Origin: Bacteroidota bacterium
GTDB taxonomy: Bacteria > Bacteroidota > Bacteroidia > AKYH767-A > OLB10
DNA: 64,000 nt
Direction: 5' to 3'
NCBI GenBank assembly: GCA_016713925.1
Contig: JADJOH010000008.1
Location: forward strand, 682,001-746,000
Shown here: one piece after another, positions 16,867 to 25,333 of the stretch
Numbering within the stretch: the stretch's first letter is position 1
How the letters are laid out: every line of letters starts with the position of its first letter
Program-made: the position numbers and the translations under genes
The notes under the pieces: generated by a model
What the model saw: only the letters and a program-made list of their open reading frames with translations
Told to the model about the DNA's origin: nothing
Database searches by the model: none

Positions 16867-19800
16867 TTACTTTTCAAAAAGTCGACGCAATACATCTTTG
16901 TACAACGTGAAGTAGAGCAGGATCGTCATGATCCAGATAATAATCATATTGTAAGTATAGGTCGCCATCTCCGTTCCAAACCATGTTTTGCTATGCGAGT
17001 AAAACGGTGCGGAGAAGAAACTATCCTCGTAAGTACTGGCAAAAACAGGTTTGAATCTTCTAACAATTTTATTGTCGGCAATGATGACCTGATTGTCGAC
17101 ATCATTAATATTCAAAACAAAGTCTTCCAGTTTTTCGCTGTGATTTTTTCTTTTAAATGCCATGAATTTTTCAGAAGACCCCAGTTTGGCACTCAAAAGA
17201 GTGGTCATCCGGTCTTTATCTTCATTAGCAGCATTGTATTCTCTGATAAAATGTTTTTTCGTGGAATCCATACTTACTTTCAAGGCGAAGAGGTATTTCG
17301 CTTTGTCAGATTGTAATGAATTTTGAACGGCTGTTGCTTTGCGGATTTCCGGAAATTCTCTCTGAAGTGTATTCATCTCTGAGAGGAAAAATGAATTTAA
17401 AGCTTCCAGCGAATCGGGGTCAGGGTTATTTTTTTTCAAGAGATCTTCAGCTTGGCTGATTTGAATATCCATCTGCTGTACCCAAAAGCTCTTTCTGTAA
17501 TAGGCATTGTTCGCCCTCTTTTCAATTTCAAAGTATTCCTTACCAAAATCATTGTTTTTATATTGTTCCACCGCCAGACCTTCATAAGCCCATCTCGTCG
17601 CCATGATGTTGCCTATCAACGGTGATCCGGATTGATTGCCGACCACCGGGTTCAGGTCTTCAAATTTTACCATCACCCCACTCAGCATAATTTGTGGAAT
17701 CACTAAAAAGGGAATGAGGATATATACCGCAACTCTGGTTTTCATTCCGGAAGAAATATTCAATCCCAGTAAATTGCCGAAACAGGAAACAGAGAAGAGC
17801 ACAAAGAAGTATTGAGAGAAGAGTCCGGGGAATTCAAGAATGGTGTTTCCCGTAATCACGTAGAGAAAGGATTGTACCGCAGAGACAAAAAACAAAAACA
17901 AAATTTTAGAGAGCAAATAACTGTTTCTGCTCAACTGAAGAAAAGATTCCCGTTTGAGAATTTTCTTGTCCTGAATAATTTCTTCTGCACTGGTAATAAG
18001 TCCGAGGAACAGCGACACGATCGTACAAATGAACATGTAAACCGGGATGTTCGGATTGCTGCCAAAAAGATATTCCTTCCCCACCTCATGTGATCGCAAT
18101 GCAAGTGCAAGAATAAAAGCTAACAATGGCCCTTCAATGAGCGTAATGGCCATGTATTGTTTGTTGTTAACTTTAGAAAAGAAATTCCTCTGAAAATAAA
18201 CCAGGAATTGAATGAGCGGATTCGAAACGATTACATTTTGCCTTTTTGAATCTCCCGCAGGGCTGTTGTTAGTTTTCGCCTTGACAAAATTTTCATTGTA
18301 TAATCGGTACCAGTCCTCTGAATTAATTTTCCGTTGTGTGGTAGCACGCCCGAATTCATCCACCGTTTTAGATTCCATGATCCTGAATATTTCTTCAGGA
18401 TTGATATTTCCACACTCCGGACATTCACTGTATTCAAAATCAACAAAGCTCATCTGCTTTCTGAAATAACTGAGTGAGTCCACAGGATTTCCAAAATAGA
18501 CGGGATAACCACCGGTGTCGAGAATCAGCAATTGATCAAAAAGTTTAAATATTTCAGACGAAGGTTGATGGATAACTACGAAGATCAACTTGCCCGTTGA
18601 AGTCAGTTGTTTGAGCAGGTCCATGACATTTTCCGCATCATTGGATGATAAACCGGAAGTAGGTTCATCTACAAATAAAATGTCCGGCTCACGGATGAGT
18701 TCGAGCGCAATATTTAGTCGCTTGCGTTGCCCGCCACTGATATATTTATTCAATGGATCTCCTACCAGAAGATCTTTGATTTCTAATAATTTTAAAGATT
18801 CAAGGCAGATGTTTACTTTGGCTGTAATCTCTTCGTCTGTCAATCCGCCAAAAAATAATTTGGAACTATAAAATAGATTTTGAAAAACACTCAGCTCTTC
18901 AATCAACAGATCATCTTGTGGGATATTCCCGATCAATCCACGAAGCTGTTTTTTATTGGAATAAATTTCTTGTCCGTTAATCAGAATTTTTCCTTTGGAG
19001 GGCTTCACACTTCCATTGAGCAGATTCAGCAAAGTTGTCTTTCCGGCTCCGCTGTTCCCCATGATCCCTACGAGGTTCTTCGAAGAGGTGGTGAAGTTCA
19101 AATCGTGCAATCCAATCTTGCCTTTCTTGAAGCTATAGCCAAGGTTTTCGATATGGAAAATTAATTTATGTTCATCACCGTCTCCGCTGATATTGTGAAT
19201 GACATCGTTGTAGTAAACCGGTGAAAACTTCGGACTTTTTATCAATGAACCGGGCTCAAAGACCTGCACGGCATTCGGTGCAATCTCGCGACTATCCATC
19301 ACTACGGTGTCGGTACCGGTATAGGTGAAAACGATGAGAAATGGGTCAGCGATGGTTAAAAAAATCAACTTCCCTCCAATGCCTTCCCGCTGGAGATGAC
19401 GATACGGAAAATTCTGAGGAGCGTTCCTGTCAATCACCAGAAAATGATCTCCTGAATCGACACTCGTTTCTTCCAGACCTTTTACAAGGGAAGAAATATT
19501 TCCTGTGTCTCTCTTATCTATTCCAAAAGTCTCTGCTACTGAATCCAAAAATTCCCGATGCTGTTCAACGATAGAACCCGTGGCGGTATGGATAAATTCA
19601 AAAAGGCGGATCAGTACAATGATCTTTTGTTTCTGCTCGAGTTCCTTGTTGATCTCTGTACAGATACGTAAAACTTTTACAGAGTTAACAGAGGTTCTCT
19701 TTCTGACCTTACCTTCTTCCGTATTCCCTTTGAGTTTATTCAGGAAGTCATCATAGATGCTTAAGTAATGTGCAACAAAACTACTGGCCAATTGACGCCG

Positions 19801-19902
19801 AAGAAAACGCTCGACAATTTCACGCCCTTTAAGTCCAACTTCGTCCGTATTCGCCACAATGGCAAAAAGCTGCATCAATGCCCGAAGTATACTATCGCTC
19901 AT
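16867..19902 (-). CDS. TerB-ABC-permease fusion (ABCG-like transporter)
   Basis: A 1,011-residue protein. Residues ~1-130 are helical and TerB-like (LMQLFAIVANTDEVGLKGREI; IRLFEFIHTATGSIVEQHREF), followed by a beta-rich linker. The ATPase domain has Walker A GNSGAGKTT (about 283), signature SGGQRKR (about 389) and Walker B DILFVDEPTSG (about 413). Residues ~585-1011 hold an ABC2-type permease with about six membrane helices and a long, charged, non-membrane loop (about 760-930) before the last helix. A Cys pair CPECGNINPEE (about 493) could bind metal. ATPase-before-permease order is that of ABCG exporters. The substrate is unknown. A lipoprotein gene lies upstream on the same strand and may be in the same unit. 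Confidence 0.85.
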   Translation of the reverse strand: MSDSILRALMQLFAIVANTDEVGLKGREIVERFLRRQLASSFVAHYLSIYDDFLNKLKGNTEEGKVRKRTSVNSVKVLRICTEINKELEQKQKIIVLIRLFEFIHTATGSIVEQHREFLDSVAETFGIDKRDTGNISSLVKGLEETSVDSGDHFLVIDRNAPQNFPYRHLQREGIGGKLIFLTIADPFLIVFTYTGTDTVVMDSREIAPNAVQVFEPGSLIKSPKFSPVYYNDVIHNISGDGDEHKLIFHIENLGYSFKKGKIGLHDLNFTTSSKNLVGIMGNSGAGKTTLLNLLNGSVKPSKGKILINGQEIYSNKKQLRGLIGNIPQDDLLIEELSVFQNLFYSSKLFFGGLTDEEITAKVNICLESLKLLEIKDLLVGDPLNKYISGGQRKRLNIALELIREPDILFVDEPTSGLSSNDAENVMDLLKQLTSTGKLIFVVIHQPSSEIFKLFDQLLILDTGGYPVYFGNPVDSLSYFRKQMSFVDFEYSECPECGNINPEEIFRIMESKTVDEFGRATTQRKINSEDWYRLYNENFVKAKTNNSPAGDSKRQNVIVSNPLIQFLVYFQRNFFSKVNNKQYMAITLIEGPLLAFILALALRSHEVGKEYLFGSNPNIPVYMFICTIVSLFLGLITSAEEIIQDKKILKRESFLQLSRNSYLLSKILFLFFVSAVQSFLYVITGNTILEFPGLFSQYFFVLFSVSCFGNLLGLNISSGMKTRVAVYILIPFLVIPQIMLSGVMVKFEDLNPVVGNQSGSPLIGNIMATRWAYEGLAVEQYKNNDFGKEYFEIEKRANNAYYRKSFWVQQMDIQISQAEDLLKKNNPDPDSLEALNSFFLSEMNTLQREFPEIRKATAVQNSLQSDKAKYLFALKVSMDSTKKHFIREYNAANEDKDRMTTLLSAKLGSSEKFMAFKRKNHSEKLEDFVLNINDVDNQVIIADNKIVRRFKPVFASTYEDSFFSAPFYSHSKTWFGTEMATYTYNMIIIWIMTILLYFTLYKDVLRRLFEK

Positions 19903-19968
19903 AATAAGGTTGTAGTTTAAACCTGGGTATTAGAAATACAACACGAAAACCAATAAATGTCAATTGTC

Positions 19969-20844
19969 TTAATTGACCAGACCACTCCTCAGCTTAGTGA
20001 TGAGCACGATTGCTTTATCAACATTCGCAGGAGTTAAATCGTCCGGTGACTTAATGATGGAATCGTATTCTTTTTTATACGACTTCATGTTTGCCAGCAA
20101 TTCTTTCGAGTCTTTGTCGGTATACTCTTCGTAAAGATTTATCAAGTGAAAAATCCCTAGATTTTCATTGTAGATCTTCTCATATAAAACAGCGTTTTCA
20201 GCCGTCTTCGGAATCTCTTTCAAAAGATTTATACTGATGAAATTCACTTCAATTATTGCTCCTGCCATAATATGACTGGCTACGAGGTAGCGATCATTTT
20301 CGCGGAGGTAGGCATCTGTTTCGTTGAAGATATTATCAACGATAGAGACGAGTGAATCCTGATTGTCAGAATTCGACTGATACCTTTCTGCATATTGATT
20401 GAAAACGCTCTCAATGTTCAGGTCTTTCGCTAAGCTCTGAACCGCTAAAAAGTACTGAACGGTTTTCTGGTTTTGATTGTAGAAGTTAATGTAAGCCAGA
20501 TCCACTCCTAAAACACCAAAGTTGATTTCCTTCTTATACGATAAAAGATACTTTTCTGTGTTAGAGGCTGGATTTAAAAGTTCCGCTTTGAATGGAGCTT
20601 TGTATTTTGATAAATCATTTACCACTTCAAAGGGTGATGGCAGATTGGCCAGTGAGGTGAAGAATTTAAAATCGATCAGTTCCTTTTTTTCCTTGCTCAA
20701 AGAATCAATGCGAAGGGAGTCGGACAATAATGCTTCCGCATCCTGTTGTGATTGTTCGGAAGGAGGATTATTGCAGGAAGTAGAAAGGAAAAACATACTG
20801 GCTACAGTTAAAAGTGCAATATTCTTAGCGGATAATTTTTTCAT
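19969..20844 (-). CDS. lipoprotein of unknown function
   Basis: A 291-residue protein from the ATG at 20844: MKKLSAKNIALLTVASMFFLSTSCNNP has a lipobox (LSTSC) and a helical mature part without recognisable domains. A frame extending to 20886 would put the lipobox deep in the chain and would cross a promoter-like pair at 20861-20891, so it is not used. It lies 66 bases upstream of the TerB-ABC transporter on the same strand, so it may be an envelope partner of that transporter. That is inference from spacing only. Confidence 0.75.
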   Translation of the reverse strand: MKKLSAKNIALLTVASMFFLSTSCNNPPSEQSQQDAEALLSDSLRIDSLSKEKKELIDFKFFTSLANLPSPFEVVNDLSKYKAPFKAELLNPASNTEKYLLSYKKEINFGVLGVDLAYINFYNQNQKTVQYFLAVQSLAKDLNIESVFNQYAERYQSNSDNQDSLVSIVDNIFNETDAYLRENDRYLVASHIMAGAIIEVNFISINLLKEIPKTAENAVLYEKIYNENLGIFHLINLYEEYTDKDSKELLANMKSYKKEYDSIIKSPDDLTPANVDKAIVLITKLRSGLVN

Positions 20845-20860
20845 ACAAGAGTGATTTTGA

Positions 20861-20891
20861 CAAAAATATGTATAAAACCCATTCAAACAAA
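20861..20891 (-). promoter_or_regulatory. promoter of the lipoprotein gene
   Basis: Read on the minus strand: TTTG at -33, 19 bases, then TATTTTTG at -7, a full match to the Bacteroidota promoter pattern. It begins 16 bases upstream of the ATG at 20844, which predicts a short leader. Confidence 0.6.
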
Positions 20892-21099
20892 AACTTGAAA
20901 ATAATTCAATCTATTGAATAACAGACGTTTTGATGATTGATTGTCAGGGATAGGTTATATTATTATTAAGCAAAATCAGAATTGTGATTGCTGCTATTCC
21001 TAAACCGGAGTAGGCTTATAGCCTTTGTTGCCGTTTTAATTAGGAAAACCGAGGCTCAAAAGGAGGTCTTAGAATGGCTAAAGGCAATCCGCAAGTAAA

Positions 21100-21107
21100 T
21101 ATCTTTG
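21100..21107 (+). promoter_or_regulatory. -7 element (TATCTTTG) of the SRPBCC gene
   Basis: An exact TAnnTTTG match, 47 bases before the ATG at 21155. No matching -33 TTG is visible. Confidence 0.45.
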
Positions 21108-21154
21108 AATTCTTTATTTTTAATCTCCGATTGATGATTTAAAAATCTGTACCC

Positions 21155-21547
21155 ATGAGCGAATTTAAAAATTACAAAGAATACTTCATCATTCCAACTG
21201 CACCTTCTGATGTATATGCAGCGATCACTAATCCGCTCACCATACAATTATGGACCGGGGAGGAGGCGATCATGTCCACCATTCCCGGCTCAGAGTTTTC
21301 AATGTGGGAGGGAAGCATAACAGGAAGGAATCTTGAATTTGAAGAGAATAAAAAGATTGTTCAGGAATGGTACTTCGGAGATCAGGAGCCGGCATCTGTT
21401 GTTACAATTAAATTGCATCCGCATAAGCAGGGTACCTCTGTGGAATTGATGCATACCAATATTCCTGTGGATACGTATGATGACATCGTAGAGGGTTGGA
21501 GAGAATCCTATTTCGGGGAGATTGCTAATTTTTTTGAGGAAGAATAG
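21155..21547 (+). CDS. SRPBCC/AHSA1-like (START superfamily) protein
   Basis: A 130-residue cytoplasmic protein with the Aha1-C-like pattern: an N-terminal strand (YKEYFIIPTAPSDVYAAITN), LWTG, FSMWEGSITGRNLEFEENKKI in parts, IVQEWYFGD, VTIKLHPHKQGTSVELMHTNIP and a C-terminal helix (GWRESYFGEIANFFEE). Members form a helix-grip fold with a hydrophobic pocket, but no ligand can be inferred. It is a single-gene unit with its own -7 element. It precedes the accessory-looking stretch of duplicated and decayed genes. Confidence 0.82.
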   Translation: MSEFKNYKEYFIIPTAPSDVYAAITNPLTIQLWTGEEAIMSTIPGSEFSMWEGSITGRNLEFEENKKIVQEWYFGDQEPASVVTIKLHPHKQGTSVELMHTNIPVDTYDDIVEGWRESYFGEIANFFEEE

Positions 21548-21637
21548 GAAATGTCCAAACATCAGGCATACTTGCTTTTCAAAATGCTTCGACCAGACAT
21601 TTTTTCATGTAGCAGTATTCGATCTTGTTGAAAATAT

Positions 21638-21675
21638 AAAGCCCCCCCTATTTTATTAAATGAATCGGGGGTTTC
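21638..21675. terminator. weak bidirectional hairpin
   Basis: A C-rich arm (GCCCCCCC at 21641) pairs with GGGGG at 21667, with A and T flanks. The right arm, TGAATCGGGGGTTT, is the same as that of the better terminator at 23025-23064, so this looks like its decayed duplicate. Confidence 0.4.
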
Positions 21676-21718
21676 CGTTTGAAGAGAAATAGCAAGAATT
21701 CACCAAAAGAAACACTCG

Positions 21719-22176
21719 TTAATATGTGATATTAAAAGTCCCGTTGCTGATCGTGTACGATACAACCGGGCCGGTAATTTCCTCAACGGTATAATTAAAT
21801 GTTCCAATGATAGTATTGGTAGAGGTATAGTGTGTGGTGTTATTAAGTGTTCCGGAAGCTGAAATACCCATTAAACCCATGCTTGGGCTATAATAACCCG
21901 GCGCAACACCGCCACCACCTTAAAAATAAGCACCGGTGGTGATCGTTTCGGGCTTTTCCAAAGTAACAGACCTGGTACCTGTTGTATTTGTCCCGTCAAT
22001 GACGATTTTACCGTTAACTGCATCTCCAATGACGTAACAAAACCGGCTAAGTTCCCGCTGGCAAATCCCGGGTCATATGTTCCATTAAGCGTGATAGTCT
22101 GCATGACCGAAAATAAAATTCCTGTTGAATCAGCAGCCACTCCCGAACCAATGGAAAGATGGGCGTTTGAATGCAT
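21719..22176 (-). pseudogene. decayed copy of the DUF6252-like lipoprotein gene
   Basis: The sequence aligns with the intact gene at 23106-23987 on the same strand, including the terminal ISNGTFNITY codons and stop. It lacks the signal peptide and first ~40 residues, has lost ~250 bases between positions matching 23431 and 23680 (junction near 22040), which changes frame, and has an in-frame TAA near 21921 after ITTGAYF. The remaining N-terminal piece reads SIGSGVAADSTGILFSVMQ against SICSGIAADSSRISFSIMQ in the intact gene. A clear case of duplication followed by decay. Confidence 0.88.
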
Positions 22177-22320
22177 GAGAATGAAATGTAGTTAAGCTGT
22201 GAATAGTAGTTAAGAAATGATTTACACGAGCTACCGTTTTCAACACAACATTATAGTGTGAGATAATGCTGATCCTATAAAGGAAAGGCATATTCACAAG
22301 AAGCAGGATATTGAATCTTA

Positions 22321-22674
22321 TCAGGCTGCTTTCAGAATTCCTTGATTAAATTCAGGGAAGAAACCGGATTCTTTAGTAACAAATTTATACAAGGTATCCA
22401 GAAATTTTTCTTCAGCTAAATTTTCCTGAAAGCGTTTGAAGATGCTTTTCTTAACTAATTTAGATGTGATTTTAATGTGAGATGAGTCGTCTGCTATTTC
22501 CATTACATTAATTTCGATCAACACTTTTGGTTCAAAGAATCCATTTCCGGTTGAAGCCTGAATAATTCCCCGGTTGCAGTCCGAATTTAGAATATTATAA
22601 TCCCTTTTTCTAAGTGCTTTTAGACAAGAATTGAATACAGATTTCTGCTGGTAGAGAAACGATTGGTTTTTCAT
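22321..22674 (-). CDS. small hypothetical protein
   Basis: A 117-residue protein with no signal peptide or membrane segment. It opens MKNQSFLYQQKSVFNSCLKAL and has a central beta-like part with NRGIIQASTGNGFFEPKVLIE and SSHIKITSKLVKKSIF. The alternation of helix, strands and a KR-rich turn suggests a compact alpha/beta fold, but I do not recognise a family. It lies between the decayed and intact DUF6252 copies, with an AT-rich upstream region and no clear promoter. The coding-like composition and a stop shared with no neighbour support a real gene, with moderate certainty. Confidence 0.55.
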   Translation of the reverse strand: MKNQSFLYQQKSVFNSCLKALRKRDYNILNSDCNRGIIQASTGNGFFEPKVLIEINVMEIADDSSHIKITSKLVKKSIFKRFQENLAEEKFLDTLYKFVTKESGFFPEFNQGILKAA

Positions 22675-22911
22675 GATGATGTTTTTAGTGGGTTAATTTT
22701 TATTAAACATAGTAATAATCAACATCGGTCATTCAAAGTCTGGAAAAAAACCATTTCCTAACGCAATTTATCGGCTATATGAGCCATCTTCCGGATATCA
22801 CATCTTATAATTTCGGGATGATTATAATTCCTGGAATTTATTTGGAAAAAAGAGAAAAGATCGACGATATTTTTTTTCAAAAACTTATTGCTTTTTTTCG
22901 ATATAGACAGA

Positions 22912-22944
22912 AATTTGATCTTTCTGTAAAAGAAAGATCAAATT
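22912..22944. repeat. 14-bp perfect inverted repeat
   Basis: AATTTGATCTTTCT and its exact complement AGAAAGATCAAATT are separated by GTAAA. It lies ~240 bases upstream of the minus-strand gene starting at 22674 and ~160 beyond the end of the DUF6252 gene. It could be an operator or a transcript hairpin; no T-run follows it. Nothing else was found in 22675-23024. Confidence 0.65.
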
Positions 22945-23024
22945 ACCTGAACACTTTATGGCCTCCGGTGCAACTTTTCATTTTTTTAACAGTATTAGCA
23001 CCACCCTGGGGTAGATGAACAGCA

Positions 23025-23064
23025 AAAACCCCCGATTCATCCATTTTTTGAATCGGGGGTTTTA
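23025..23064 (-). terminator. intrinsic terminator after the DUF6252 gene
   Basis: The arms AAAACCCCCGATTCA and TGAATCGGGGGTTTT surround a T-rich loop, a strong stem just downstream of the stop at 23106. Confidence 0.8.
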
Positions 23065-23105
23065 TACGAGAAATCATCACTTAGAATTTCTCGATTTTTC
23101 ACTCG

Positions 23106-23987
23106 TTAATACGTGATATTGAATGTTCCGTTGCTGATCGTATACGTAGCTGTTGGACCGGTAATTTCCTCAGCGGTATAGTTAAATGTTCCAATGATAG
23201 TATTGGTAGAAGTATTGTGTGTGGTGATATTAAGCGTTCCGGATGTTGAAATGCCCATCAGTCCCAAACTTGGGCTATAATAACCAAGCACACCAGCATT
23301 GCCATCTAAAACATAGGACCCCGGAGTAATAGTATCGGGCATCTGCAAAGTAACAGACTTAGTGCCTGCAGAATTTGTAGCGTCAATTACTATATCACCG
23401 TTAGAGGCATCTCCGATAACGAGGTCAGGTACCCAATTTACATTGTTGATTTTAACGGTGAAGGTATTATTCCCACCGCCTCCTGTAGATCCGGTTGAGT
23501 AGGCCACATTAGTAAATACGCCAACCGTGATCTCTTTAAATGAATTGTCCGAATTGCGGTACCCTTTAAAGGAAAACGTTCCTGACATTCGTTTTGATGT
23601 CGTATTTAATGCAGTAATAGTGAGGGTACCGGTACAGGTGGCATTACCACTGGAAACCCAGGGGACAGAGCTTCCTGTCGTAGCAAAGCTGGCAACGTTG
23701 CCACTCCCAAATCCCATGTCATAGGTACCATTGAGCGCAACGCTTTGCATGATAGAAAATGAAATTCTTGAAGAGTCTGCAGCAATTCCTGAACAAATAG
23801 AGACATTGCTAATTATACTTCCTCCTGTTAAACTGCCCAGCGAAGTCCAGTTCACACCATCCACCTTGGCAGTCATAAGGTTAGAAGTGCCGGGAGTAGA
23901 CGATCCTCCATCTGAATCGTCTTTTTTACAAGAGCTAAATCCAAGGAATGCAATTCCAATAATTAAAGTTAAAATTCTGATTTTCAT
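23106..23987 (-). CDS. DUF6252-like lipoprotein with two tandem domains
   Basis: A 293-residue lipoprotein (MKIRILTLIIGIAFLGFSSC, lipobox FSSC; KKDD follows the Cys). The mature part has two related beta domains, about 38-165 and 175-293. Each starts with TAKVDGVNW or TVKINNVNW and contains a GTYDMG or GSYVLD turn, TLTITALNTTSKRMSGTF or TLNITTHNTSTNTIIGTF, and a closing strand. This layout is frequent in Bacteroidota DUF6252 lipoproteins, whose function is unknown; surface or periplasmic anchoring is expected. A partly deleted copy lies at 21719-22176, so this locus has been duplicated locally. Confidence 0.78.
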   Translation of the reverse strand: MKIRILTLIIGIAFLGFSSCKKDDSDGGSSTPGTSNLMTAKVDGVNWTSLGSLTGGSIISNVSICSGIAADSSRISFSIMQSVALNGTYDMGFGSGNVASFATTGSSVPWVSSGNATCTGTLTITALNTTSKRMSGTFSFKGYRNSDNSFKEITVGVFTNVAYSTGSTGGGGNNTFTVKINNVNWVPDLVIGDASNGDIVIDATNSAGTKSVTLQMPDTITPGSYVLDGNAGVLGYYSPSLGLMGISTSGTLNITTHNTSTNTIIGTFNYTAEEITGPTATYTISNGTFNITY

Positions 23988-24195
23988 AATTGATTTTTTA
24001 GGTTGGAGTAAATGTAATTAAAATAGAAATGTTCCAATATCTGGTTGGATTCCAAACATGATGCAAATTAGTTTTTAAAGGTTTATTAATGATTGTATAA
24101 CGAGGTTCTTACAGGCAAAAAAGTTAGAACGCCCTGAAGGGATTTTATAAAGAGAGTAAGGAGGAAGGGTAAAAAACAAAACCCCCGATTCAACT

Positions 24196-24452
24196 TTCGT
24201 TGAATAAGGGGCTTTTCGTTGAGGTTCTTTAGATGGGGAGCAAGGCCTCCCTACGCGAGCAGATTACCTCAGTCGCGGAGCTCCCTCGGTGATCTGCAAA
24301 GAGATGTAGCCTTCAACGAAAAGCCCCTTCAAGCCTTCGGCTTGCCCGGGGGTTTTTCTTTTGTATGTCCATTTGCAAGCGAGCTTGCATGTCCATAAAA
24401 AAGAAAAACCCCCGCTTCAACATTCGTTGAAGAAGAGGCTTTTCGTTGAGGT
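24196..24452. repeat. palindrome-rich repeat cluster beside tRNA-Cys
   Basis: A 30-base unit, TTCGTTGAATAAGGGGCTTT..., occurs at 24196-24225 and, with two changes, at 24423-24452, where it flanks and enters the 3' end of tRNA-Cys. An inverted copy of its core lies at 24311-24332. Between the first copy and the inverted one is an imperfect hairpin (GCAGATTACCTCAG with CCTCGGTGATCTGC). A further inverted repeat has arms CGGGGGTTTTTCTTTT (24347-24362) and its complement (24399-24414) around TGCAAGCGAGCTTGCA. No protein-coding gene is supported in 23988-24448. Confidence 0.75.
24400..24445 (-). terminator. probable terminator after tRNA-Cys
   Basis: On the minus strand the tRNA 3' end is followed by CTTCAAC-GAAT-GTTGAAG, GCGGGGG and then TTTTTCTTTTTT. 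A stem followed by a T-rich run is a reasonable end for the tRNA transcript. Confidence 0.6.
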
Positions 24453-24519
24453 CGCGAGCAGATTCGAACTGCTGTACAAGGTTTTGCAGACCTCTGCCTA
24501 ACCGCTCGGCCACGCGACC
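24449..24519 (-). tRNA. tRNA-Cys (GCA)
   Basis: The minus strand folds into a complete 71-base cloverleaf. The acceptor is GGTCGCG/CGCGACC, the D-arm GCC...GGC, the anticodon stem GAGGT/ACCTT around loop CTGCAAA (anticodon GCA), the variable loop GTAC, and the T-arm AGCAG/CTGCT around TTCGAAT. The discriminator is T. CCA is not encoded; CAA follows. Confidence 0.95.
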
Positions 24520-24727
24520 AATTGCGGGTGCAAACATAGTGAATTCTGTTGCTTTCCGCGGTATTATTTTTTTTCGCTTCAGTCACCTTAACGCCGGGAG
24601 GGGGTGAAGGTTGCGCTTCGGCATTAAAAAATGGCATTTTGTACTGATCTTCAACAGAAAATGATGTTTTTTGATCCGTTGCCATCTTGATTTTCGTAAC
24701 TTAGCTACGATTTATATGTTATCTGTT

Positions 24728-25081
24728 ATGATGAATAAAGCGGTCGCCGGTTATCACCTTCTAATGATTTTATCTGCTGTTGATGAACAATTTAACGGGA
24801 AAGAAGATAAGGTTATTAAGGATTACCTCATTGAAAATTTCCCCGTTAAAGTGAACCTCGATGCTGAAATGGAGGTCCTCAGTGTTATGGATGCCGCCGA
24901 TTATCCGATTCACTTTAATAATGCCATGAATGCCTTTTACATCGACTCCACTCCGGCAGAACGCTCTCATTTCCTCGATTTCGCTGTTAAACTGGTGGCC
25001 GCCGATAAAAATGTCACCCCTCTCGAAAATCTCTTTTTAAATGAGCTTTATAACGCCTGGGAAGAGAATTATTCCATCTGA
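24728..25081 (+). CDS. TerB-like helical protein
   Basis: A 117-residue soluble, all-helical protein: MMNKAVAGYHLLMILSAVDEQ, then VIKDYLIENFP, SHFLDFAVKLVAADKNVTPLE and NLFLNELYNAWEENY. The two acidic loops (AVDEQFNGKEDK, AADKNVTPLE), each ahead of a helix, resemble the TerB/DjlA N-terminal domain, which binds metal ions in some members. The ATG at 24728 is preferred; ATG 24716 and a TTG at 24671 are in frame but lengthen the N-terminus without family support. It is a single gene with no nearby ter operon. TerB-like folds also occur in the ABC transporter at 16867-19902. Confidence 0.7.
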   Translation: MMNKAVAGYHLLMILSAVDEQFNGKEDKVIKDYLIENFPVKVNLDAEMEVLSVMDAADYPIHFNNAMNAFYIDSTPAERSHFLDFAVKLVAADKNVTPLENLFLNELYNAWEENYSI

Positions 25082-25140
25082 TAATTTTCTTCCGGAGCTA
25101 AATTTTCGATGCATTTGATTTTTATGCCCCTATAAACTTT

Positions 25141-25192
25141 CTTGCTACCAGCCACCGGCCACCGGCCACCGGCTTCCGGCTTCCGGCTAACG
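25141..25192. repeat. short CCGGC(C/T) tandem repeats
   Basis: Imperfect tandem units CCACCGGC and TTCCGGC are repeated about seven times. Related units appear at 25896-25935 and, inverted, at 26061-26117, flanking the toxin-antitoxin pair. The rest of 25082-25333 is AT-rich with no gene seen. Confidence 0.7.
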
Positions 25193-25333
25193 ACTTCCAT
25201 CGATTTGCAGACATAAAATATTTGGGCTTAGAGCCACAAATTTGTCTCTTAAGAGCCTCAAAAAAAAGTAGGAAAATTAAACACAAACCACAACACCCAA
25301 ATATCTTATGTTCTCTGTTATAGCCAGTGGTGA

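Noticed and set aside
22779..23018. 79-residue plus-strand frame upstream of the terminator
   Set aside because: No start signal, no family resemblance, overlaps the inverted repeat and is AT-rich; likely chance.
24240..24310. possible second tRNA or tRNA remnant
   Set aside because: GCGAGCAGATT resembles the tRNA-Cys 3' part, but no acceptor, anticodon or T-arm can be folded.
24313..24685. two minus-strand frames over the tRNA-Cys region
   Set aside because: They run through the tRNA gene and its palindromes, so coding use is unlikely.
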